Positions 1 to 7,500 of a stretch of 12,315 nt of DNA are shown here, in pieces. Origin of the DNA: JAVVPL01 sp036655775 (lineage in GTDB: Bacteria > Bacteroidota > Bacteroidia > Bacteroidales > P3). How positions within the stretch are numbered: the stretch's first letter is position 1; each line of letters begins with the position of its first letter. The position numbers and the translations under genes were made by a program. Location of the stretch: contig JAVVPL010000062.1 of the NCBI GenBank assembly GCA_036655775.1, positions 1 to 12,315 of the forward strand. Direction: 5' to 3'. Below the pieces are notes generated by a model. The model was not told the origin of the DNA. It saw only the letters and a program-made list of their open reading frames with translations, and ran no database searches.

Positions 1-2
1 AA

Positions 3-194
3 ATAAAATTGGCACTTCACTCACTTAATCGCAGCTTTAGTACCGAAGAGAAACTTCGTATTTTACAGGAAGTTTCGGTTCAAGGCTTGAATATCACTCT
101 TGAGAAGTATGGGATTTATCCCGTCACGTATTATTCATGGCAAAATAAACTCGCCCAAATGGGGGAAGGGAAATACGATTTTAGAAAAAATTAG
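3..194 (+). mobile_element. IS3-type transposase OrfA fragment, 5' end cut by the window edge
   Basis: The frame is open from the left edge and stops at a TAG at 192-194. It encodes about 63 residues resembling the helix-turn-helix N-terminus of IS3-family OrfA (Transposase_8 type). An STEEKLRIL helix is followed by a KYGI turn and YYSWQNKL, the position of the usual 'S..T.Y.WKKK' recognition helix. OrfA proteins normally run on into a leucine-zipper segment and are followed by a DDE-type OrfB. Neither is seen here. The frame stops just after the helix-turn-helix next to an A6 run (185-190); a -1 shift there soon meets further stops, so programmed frameshifting does not restore a product. The true start is probably left of the window. 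I read it as a remnant of an insertion sequence. Family assignment is moderately sure; functionality is unlikely. Confidence 0.55.
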
Positions 195-390
195 ACCTGT
201 AATGAGAGCTGAAAAAAGGCTTTGCGTACACAATTTAGGGGGACTGGATCATTAGTCGAAATACAGGGAGCTAGACCAATACCTTTACATAAAAAATTGC
301 ATTTGGTGTTAGAATCTACCGTTTTGAGGAGATATGGAAAATTACAATATTATTTTTAATACGTCAGCCTTGAGGGGCTTATTTTCTGTT
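195..390. other. Intergenic stretch without a supportable gene
   Basis: This region lies between the transposase fragment and the 3' end of the YjbR-like gene. Short open frames exist on both strands (about 48 codons on plus, about 50 on minus), but none has a convincing start or recognisable motif. They may be decayed insertion-sequence DNA. A small stem, AGCC pairing with GGCT around 366-379, is too weak to call a terminator with confidence. Confidence 0.4.
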
Positions 391-729
391 TTATCCTTTT
401 TTTCGTGATTTTTTGGAGTTTACTATCAGCGTATATGAATCCTTGATCATTTGTTGAATTAAAGAATCACTCAAATTGCCTTGTGTGGAGAGGGTATTCC
501 AATATTTTTTATTCATGTGAAAACCAGGGGTGATTTCAGGATAGCGTTCGCGCAATTCGATGGCTTTTTCAGCTTCACACTTCACATTGATACGACTAAA
601 ATTGAGCGTATCGGCAAAGGCGTACATCTTGGTGTTGTATTTGTACACCAATACCCTATCATCAAAAGGAAAACAAGCTTCACTGCCTTGCAAATGCTCG
701 CAAAATTCAATAAAATCACCTAAGTCCAT
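391..729 (-). CDS. YjbR/MmcQ family (DUF419) small DNA-binding-like protein
   Basis: This 112-residue protein matches the YjbR/MmcQ family in length and motif order. An acidic helix MDLGDFIEFCEHL is followed by PFDD (21-24), a strand pair ending in INVKCEAEKAIELRERY (47-63), the signature PGFHMNKKYWNT (68-79), and a C-terminal helix SDSLIQQMIKDSY (87-99) with a basic tail. The family has a CyaY-like fold described as a double-wing DNA-binding motif; its cellular role is not firmly established. There is no signal peptide, so it should be cytoplasmic, unlike the secreted proteins upstream. The ATG lies 37 bases after the stop of the C25 peptidase gene on the same strand, so read-through transcription is plausible. 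The gap is AT-rich with no Shine-Dalgarno sequence, usual for Bacteroidota. I see no functional link to its neighbours. Confidence 0.9.
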   Translation of the reverse strand: MDLGDFIEFCEHLQGSEACFPFDDRVLVYKYNTKMYAFADTLNFSRINVKCEAEKAIELRERYPEITPGFHMNKKYWNTLSTQGNLSDSLIQQMIKDSYTLIVNSKKSRKKG

Positions 730-766
730 GTTTTTTTATTTTTACTTTAGCTTGTGCAATCCAAAA

Positions 767-3700
767 CTATTTTACAATTACTATTTTTTGCACCCGACGT
801 TCTCTCTCTGATTCAAATACGCAAAAATAGAGCGATTTTGAAAGCTTAGGGCTCGCAAAATGCAAAACAGTACGCCCAAGTGGTATGTGAACATTTTGCG
901 CTAAAACAGCGATTTTACGCCCACTAAAATCCATCAAAGAAATGGATCCTTTCCAAGGATGGGTTAATGTAAAATTGAGTTCTATCTCTCCGCTTTGATT
1001 TACAAAAGCCATCCATTGATCTGCGTTTTGAAGGATTTCCCATTTAGGCTCATTTTCATTGGCAGCAAGCCGAGGCGTACCTAATGGAAAGTTGATATTG
1101 TCGACCCATGCACAATCTTTATATTGTTCATCGGAATCATCTTTTAGATAGGTCCAACGAAAGGTATTCGCTCCTTTTTTTACAGGAAAAGCCACTCGAG
1201 TCCAAGGAATCAAACCTGCATACGTACACATCAACACATCATTGATATAAAATTGAAAGAAATCTCCATATCCATCACGCAATTCGGAAGCCACTTTATA
1301 GTAAAAAGAAATACTATCGTTGATCAAACTATTTGAATGAATAATCAAATGACTACTATCGTTGCGTTTGATAGATGCCGATTTGGCACAATAATCTCCT
1401 TCAAAACTCGCTGGATCTTTCACAACCGACCAGGTAGAGGCTAAGGTATCCCATTCCATACGAGACAAGGAACCACTTTCAAAATCTTCACTCACCAAAG
1501 AAATACTTTCCTTGCAACTAAATACTTCTTCTCGTTCTAAACTATGGGCTGTAAAATCCAAGGTATATAAAGCAAACTCTGTGGCTTGATTGGTGGCTTG
1601 TAATGTAAAAGAAATCATCTTTGTTTCTCCCACAGCCATATCCCCTAAAGAAAACTGTTCTTTAGAAGGAAGAATATAGGTTTGTGGCGAACTTATGGTA
1701 ATATGTGCATTGCTCAAAAGGACACTTCCTCTATTTTGAAACACAACTTGAGCCATCACCGTTTCGTTGGCATCCAATTTTCCATTGGGTTTACGGCTCG
1801 CACTATCTTGTATACGAATAGAGAGCACTTCCAAAGCGGGTGCACTTGCCAAAAAAGCTAATTTTTGTTCAAAGGGAATTTGCCCTTGAGAGGATACTCG
1901 TATTTTTAAGCTCACAGCTATTGAATCGTGTATGTTTGGGAGTACTTTAAATTTCAATTGCTCTTTGATCGAGCTACTAGCCCCTGCGTTTAGTGTAGGG
2001 AGCACCTCCGATTGTCCCATCACAAGCAAGAGATTGCTATCAACGGGTATCAATTCTACTTTTACTGCATTGGCAGAGGTTTGTCCCATATTTTGAAGTT
2101 CTACATCTACGGTATAGGTATCGTTGTAAAAAATCCGATTTTGATTTATTTTTTCTGTATTTTTTACTTCTTTATCTGCAATAAAAACATAGGCTCCCTC
2201 TGGCGAACGAATAGGGAGCTGTTGTACATAATCTTTTTTAAATTGAGCCCATACACGTAGATTGAGTGGCTGCATGCTTTTTAATTCTAAGGGGAGCGTG
2301 AGTGCGCCCGTGCTATCGGCTACGCCATAAGCAAGCAATAGACTGTCTTGATGAATGCAAACGCCAGCATAAGCTTCGGTTTGAATGTCTATTTGGGTTG
2401 ACCCGGGGAGTATATCCTTTGGATGTTCCACCTTGAGAGAATCGGGATTGCGCACTTGAATACGGTAAGAGGGATCGCCAAAAACATGATAAATTTCCCA
2501 ATAGTAATCTTCAAGTACCGAAGCCGCTGCCATTACCGTCAAATTGCCCTGAGTCACCATTTCGGAAGCAGTATGAATCCATTGGTTCACATCTTCACCA
2601 TGAGTATGAAACAATTTGTCATATACGCCCAAATCGGTGGTTTCGTACGTAATGTTTTGCATATCTACGGTATCGGGAAATTGTGTACCATCTACGGCTC
2701 CCACAGCCCAACAAAAATCTTCCACAAAATAGGAACTATTACTAGCTCCAATATACGCCACAGCTCCTTTTTTATCCGCACGCAACAAGGCTTCTCCAAA
2801 ACATTCTGGCTTATCAAATTTTCCAGAAAGGCAACAATTTCCTATTATCAAAGGGTATTTATTCAAATTGTGTAATTGTGTTTTTATTTCCGATACCGAA
2901 ATGAGAGGATCTGCCCAACAATCCCAATCACCATGCGCGGTATAACTTACTAAACATGCGCCTTTATTTATATCTGCAATAATTTCATTTGCTTGGGAGG
3001 AGGATTCAGGATAGCGATACGATTTGGCTTGAATGCCTTGATTCGCATTAAAATAATTGATACATCCATAATCTAATTGTTTATTCAAAAGACGAAACCC
3101 CCAAGATTTATCATAACCTGCAATCAATACCGTAGTATCCATAAATTGAGTAGAGGGTAAATCTAATTGCTCCATTTTGAGTGTTTTTTCAATTTGAGGC
3201 AAAAGTTGCGCTACGGTGGAGGCCGAAAATCGACCATAATGTGCATCGGGCAAATAATCGCCTGTATATTCTGCATAATATAAATCTGTAACATGATTGA
3301 TGGAATAAAAACCATCCACACTTTCGGGAAGTGTACTGTTAAAGGAAGGTATTTGTGCAATATCTCCTACCAAAAGAACATACGAAGGCGCGGCTTGATA
3401 AGCGGTGGGATGATCGTAAAGATTTTTTAAATAAGCTTTGATACTTTGCGTTGTTTTACCTACTTGTGCATTGGAGGTATAGGCCGTGTGCACATCAAAA
3501 CCTTGTTGTTGTTTCCATGCAATAAAGGGTTGTAAAGCTTGTGCAAATAGGGTATCGGAAATAATCACATAGCGCAATACATTATTGGCGGGATAGGTAT
3601 AGTCTGCATTTCCTTTGCGAGCGTTGTTGACAGTTTGTACCTGCGTGCTCACTTCAGAGAGATTGTTAATTGCTTGCCCTTGGAGACCCTTAAATTCAGG

Positions 3701-4363
3701 CGAAGCATACTGTTGTTTACGGGTCATGCTACGAACTTCATCTGCATTTTTGAAATCAATGGTAAAATTTAAGGTGTGGTAGATACGTAAACTCTTTTTA
3801 ACGGGATTGTATTGCACGGGGGCAATTGTAATCCGAGCATAGGAAACCCCTCGCATCTCTCCCAAATATTCAACACTCACCAAAGGAGTATCGTTGTATT
3901 TATTTTTTTTGTATATTTTTTCTTGATACCTAAAAAGCGGTGCCGTGCTTGCGCTTTTACTAATGGGCGCTTGTACAGGCATAATTGCTTCCGTATAGCC
4001 CAAAGCCTTTAAAGATACTTCTTGATATGCTTTTTCGGTAATTTTTATATGTAGTGTACTTCCATAAGGAATTTCTATAATTTCAGTTTTGATGGGAAGC
4101 GCAGGCGCTCCAATTTGTTTGCTTTGCATATATCCTGGAATTTGAAGCCGAATAAAGTTTCGGTTTTCAAAAGAAATAGGGTGGATTTTATCAATAGCGG
4201 AAAGGGTATTTTTAATTTGTAATTGTGTAAAAGAAAGTGGATGGACCTCTAGTTTGGTTTGTGCTTGGTTTTTTAAAACCACAACTTGTGCGGATGCCCC
4301 AAAGGGTATACAGAAACTCAAAAACAAAAAAAGACTTACTAACAAAAATAATTTATTTTTCAT
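767..4363 (-). CDS. Gingipain-like C25 cysteine peptidase with T9SS-type C-terminal domain
   Basis: This 1198-residue product is a secreted cysteine endopeptidase of family C25. The first 26 residues form a signal peptide (MKNKLF, a hydrophobic core, then GASAQ). Residues about 27-260 look like the gingipain propeptide. The catalytic region (about 262-635) begins RYVIISD and contains SYVLLVGD (327-334), YTAHGDWDCWADP with catalytic His477, and IIGNCCLSGKF with Cys510/Cys511. Alignment from memory to RgpB (His211/Cys244) favours Cys511 as nucleophile. GEALLRA, GAVAYIG and HVFGDPS follow as in gingipains. Next come an Ig-like domain (about 640-718), two CARDB/Ig-like domains (about 725-945), a MAM/cleaved-adhesin-like jelly roll (about 957-1095) and a divergent sorting domain (about 1105-1198). 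I chose Met at 4363 because the 48 in-frame residues upstream are not signal-like and run across a hairpin. Substrate specificity cannot be read: the loop holding Asp163 in RgpB appears shorter here. Confidence 0.9.
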   Translation of the reverse strand: MKNKLFLLVSLFLFLSFCIPFGASAQVVVLKNQAQTKLEVHPLSFTQLQIKNTLSAIDKIHPISFENRNFIRLQIPGYMQSKQIGAPALPIKTEIIEIPYGSTLHIKITEKAYQEVSLKALGYTEAIMPVQAPISKSASTAPLFRYQEKIYKKNKYNDTPLVSVEYLGEMRGVSYARITIAPVQYNPVKKSLRIYHTLNFTIDFKNADEVRSMTRKQQYASPEFKGLQGQAINNLSEVSTQVQTVNNARKGNADYTYPANNVLRYVIISDTLFAQALQPFIAWKQQQGFDVHTAYTSNAQVGKTTQSIKAYLKNLYDHPTAYQAAPSYVLLVGDIAQIPSFNSTLPESVDGFYSINHVTDLYYAEYTGDYLPDAHYGRFSASTVAQLLPQIEKTLKMEQLDLPSTQFMDTTVLIAGYDKSWGFRLLNKQLDYGCINYFNANQGIQAKSYRYPESSSQANEIIADINKGACLVSYTAHGDWDCWADPLISVSEIKTQLHNLNKYPLIIGNCCLSGKFDKPECFGEALLRADKKGAVAYIGASNSSYFVEDFCWAVGAVDGTQFPDTVDMQNITYETTDLGVYDKLFHTHGEDVNQWIHTASEMVTQGNLTVMAAASVLEDYYWEIYHVFGDPSYRIQVRNPDSLKVEHPKDILPGSTQIDIQTEAYAGVCIHQDSLLLAYGVADSTGALTLPLELKSMQPLNLRVWAQFKKDYVQQLPIRSPEGAYVFIADKEVKNTEKINQNRIFYNDTYTVDVELQNMGQTSANAVKVELIPVDSNLLLVMGQSEVLPTLNAGASSSIKEQLKFKVLPNIHDSIAVSLKIRVSSQGQIPFEQKLAFLASAPALEVLSIRIQDSASRKPNGKLDANETVMAQVVFQNRGSVLLSNAHITISSPQTYILPSKEQFSLGDMAVGETKMISFTLQATNQATEFALYTLDFTAHSLEREEVFSCKESISLVSEDFESGSLSRMEWDTLASTWSVVKDPASFEGDYCAKSASIKRNDSSHLIIHSNSLINDSISFYYKVASELRDGYGDFFQFYINDVLMCTYAGLIPWTRVAFPVKKGANTFRWTYLKDDSDEQYKDCAWVDNINFPLGTPRLAANENEPKWEILQNADQWMAFVNQSGEIELNFTLTHPWKGSISLMDFSGRKIAVLAQNVHIPLGRTVLHFASPKLSKSLYFCVFESERERRVQKIVIVK

Positions 4364-4438
4364 TGGGAAAATAATTTTAATAAATGGGGACTTGAGATTT
4401 GATTGGTTTTTTATTTTAAAAATGAAAAAACTTTTTTT

Positions 4439-4502
4439 CGAGACCTCCTCTTCTTTTCTATATCTTCTTGCGAAGGTAATCAAAAAAGAAGAGAAGATCT
4501 CG
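4439..4502 (-). terminator. Long hairpin between adhesin and protease genes (terminator or attenuator candidate)
   Basis: Arms 4439-4457 and 4484-4502 are inverted repeats of 19 bases matching at 17 positions. On the minus-strand transcript both mismatches become G-U pairs, so the whole stem can form around a 26-base loop. The hairpin starts 22 bases after the adhesin stop. Downstream on the transcript comes an A7 run, then a T6 run (4425-4430) and more T-rich sequence, partly like an intrinsic terminator. It may reduce read-through into the protease gene, or stabilise or process the mRNA. The inverted repeat is directly visible; its role is inferred. Confidence 0.5.
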
Positions 4503-4524
4503 TCCAAAAGTTTAAAACATTATT

Positions 4525-7500
4525 TTATTTCTTAATAAAACGTTTTACAGCTGTACCCTCATTGGAGATAATACGAATTACATAAGCTCCCGAACTCAAA
4601 TCGGAAATAGCAATTTGTTCCATCGCATTAGAGGTGGTTTTTGTTTTGAGCAAACTTCCATACATATTGTAAATTTCGTAAGTAGCACTTTGTGAAAGAC
4701 CTTCCAAAACAATATAGTTTTGTGCAGGATTAGGATATATACGAAGGTTTTTTGCAAACACATTGTCTTCAATATTCACAGGTATAAAACCTATTTCACT
4801 AATTGAAGATACTCCCGACTCATATAGGGCTTGTACCCCTGCTTTATGTTTTTCGGGATTGGTAATATTCTTAAATGTATATTCTTTAGTTTGTGTTTGT
4901 GCTACTTCTTGTCCATCCAAATATACCTTGAATCCTTTAATTCCCGATACGCCTGTTTTTTCATTTCCTATAAATACTTCATCAATCATAAGTAAATATG
5001 AATTGAAAGAAACATTACGTATGGCTACATATTTGGTAAATCCAGGAATTTGATAGCTATATTCAGCCCATTTTGTAGGAAGACTCATGGACGAACCCCC
5101 TTGAATCCAAATAAAATCGGCGGGATCCATGCTATTGGTAGAATAACCCACTTGGATTTTTTCTAGACCTTCGGAAGATGAAAACGAACGAGCCCAAAAA
5201 CTAAAAGTAAATTCATTCGTATAGTTTAATTCAGGAGAAATAAACCAATCGTCATTAGGTTTTCCTTCCGCTGCAGCAAAGGAGGCTAAGTATTTTTTGC
5301 CCTTGTAAGGCATGCCTTCCAAAGTTTCCAATTTAGGTATAGTTTGATTAGGATTAAAGATCATATAAGACATAAGATCCCCTTGATTTGGAAATTTAAC
5401 TCCTTGGATTGCATAGGTATGCGATTTATCAACGTCTACATAATTCCAACCCACTTTACCTCTTGAATTAATGGTAAAATCAGCATGACTTTCAAAACCT
5501 TCTTCTATATTTTTGCTTTCATTCCAAACAAAATTATAAACGCCAGTTTCTCCATCTTTAGGTGCAATTTGAAGATTGTAAGGAGCACGTCGATCTTGTT
5601 GTAATATCACAGAAACGGTATAGGCCGAATCGGTAGTAAGCATAAGTCCTAAGGTATCGGTGGAAACAAAACCCAATTTGGAAACTATCATTGCATATTT
5701 ACCTTTCCAAATTCCACGAAGACTAAGTTTGCCCTGGGCATCCACTATGCCTGTATACACACGCATTTCAGTGGTGTCCATATTCGTTAAACGCACTTGA
5801 GCTCCTTCTATAGGATTATCAAGAGTGTTGGTGCGAGCATCCAAATGCAATACCGTAGTCATATCTTTGTGTAATACATTTGAAATCATAGGTTCAGAAA
5901 TTAATTCTGCCGTATAATTGGCTTTGACCGCATATTGATAAGATCCTTGCGAAAGTGTAGCAAAGTTGGGATCTAGATAGGATTTATCGGAAATAGGCGT
6001 AGAGGTAAGCAAAGTCCATTCAGAGGGTTTGTCTTTTTTATCTTTTAAGAAATTATATACTGTATATTTAGCTGTAAAAGATTTGGTAAAAGGATTGCCT
6101 TGTTCTATTTCAGGAGCCATAAGTACGTGATTTGCATCTAAAGTAGAAGTTTCAATAGCTAAGGCAAATTGCTTGTTGGCTTGCGCACTAACTATTTTGT
6201 TTCTATCATAGTTTGCTTGAAGTGAATTACTAGGTGACAATTTGGCAATCTTATTCTCTGTAAACACATTGGCACGAATCATAAAAACAAATGGATCTAC
6301 ATTGGCTATACTTTGTACCACACCCCAAGCATATCCATCCGAAAAATAATTCGACTGATTGTTCGCATTAGGTCCTAAAGCATCGGCTCCGATGGTGTTT
6401 CCAAAATCGGTTTCTTTCATAGGAGGAAAATGCACCATCGCATAGAAAACACCTTTGTAAGGGAAAAAGCCTAAAGGAACATTAATCCATTTTTCTTCGG
6501 GCATAAGAAAGGGTTTACTGGTGGCCACTTTTTTCCGTTTTGAATCAAAAATATCAACAGTGACATATCTATTTCCTAAATTTCCATCTTCTAACATAGG
6601 ATGTGGAACCCCAAAAATATCTATACTTTCAATTAAACCCGAATCTTCCACTGAAAAGGCAGTACCAAACCAACCTTCAATCTCAGGTTTTACCCCTAAG
6701 GTAAAGGTAGCTTCTCCATTGTCGTAGGTCAAACGAGTAAAATTCATATCCGCAGGATCTTTCCAGGTCAATTGAACAGATTTACTTGCATTTTCATTAG
6801 CTGTTAAACAAAGTGGAGGATACGCAATTTGAACCATAGTCAAAGTGCCTATATTGGTATCATTGGCACCAAAAGCAAGTTTCCCTTTATAGGGGGTGAA
6901 ACGATCTTTGGTAAGCAAAATTTCGTATTTTTGGTCTGTATATACTTTCTTTAAAGTAAACGTACCATTGGCTAAGGTTTGCGTAGTATAGTGATCGTAG
7001 CCTTGGAGTTCCACACAAGCATTGGCAATAGGATCTCCTGCATTATCTAAGACAGTACCCGTAATTATAGCTTTAGGTATTTCTTTTATAGAAACATCTT
7101 TCAGCGTTACTTTTCCATTTTGAAGAACAATTCCTGGAAGCTCTAAGGTAATATAACTATATTTGCTATATACCACCGTGTCGGTTCCTTCGTTTAAAGA
7201 AGGTAAACAATATTCGCCTTTGGCATTGCTCATCGCATAATAAGGGGTTCCTTTTACTTGAACCTTCACACTATCCATAGGAAGTTCTTTGGAGGTAATG
7301 CGCCCTTTAAGACTGGCTGCTTCTTTAACATCCATAGCAAATACAACACAAGGATAATAATTTGCATTGGTGGGCAAAGAGGTTTTTTCATCGAATGCAG
7401 TTTCCGAACTTCCATAAAACAACGAACGATACCGACTTTGGTTATCATAAATCACTTGGAAAGCTTCGGCAATAGTGTATTGATATTGGCTCATTGGATG

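Noticed and set aside
195..345. A minus-strand open stretch of about 50 codons and a plus-strand one of about 48, possible transposon relics
   Set aside because: Neither has a start codon in a sensible place or residues I can tie to a transposase family.
364..382. Short hairpin near the end of the YjbR-like gene as a terminator
   Set aside because: The stem is only four to five pairs, and on the minus strand it has no following U tract.
481..811. Two plus-strand open frames overlapping the YjbR-like gene
   Set aside because: The minus-strand product matches the YjbR/MmcQ signature along its full length. The opposing frames look like chance.
2423..2875. A 150-codon plus-strand open frame inside the protease gene
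   Set aside because: It is wholly antisense to well-conserved C25 catalytic sequence and its translation shows no family-like motifs.
4364..4507. An in-frame extension of the protease by 48 residues starting at 4507
   Set aside because: It puts a charged, non-signal sequence ahead of a clear signal peptide and runs across the 4439-4502 hairpin. The ATG at 4363 gives a classic signal peptide directly at the N-terminus.
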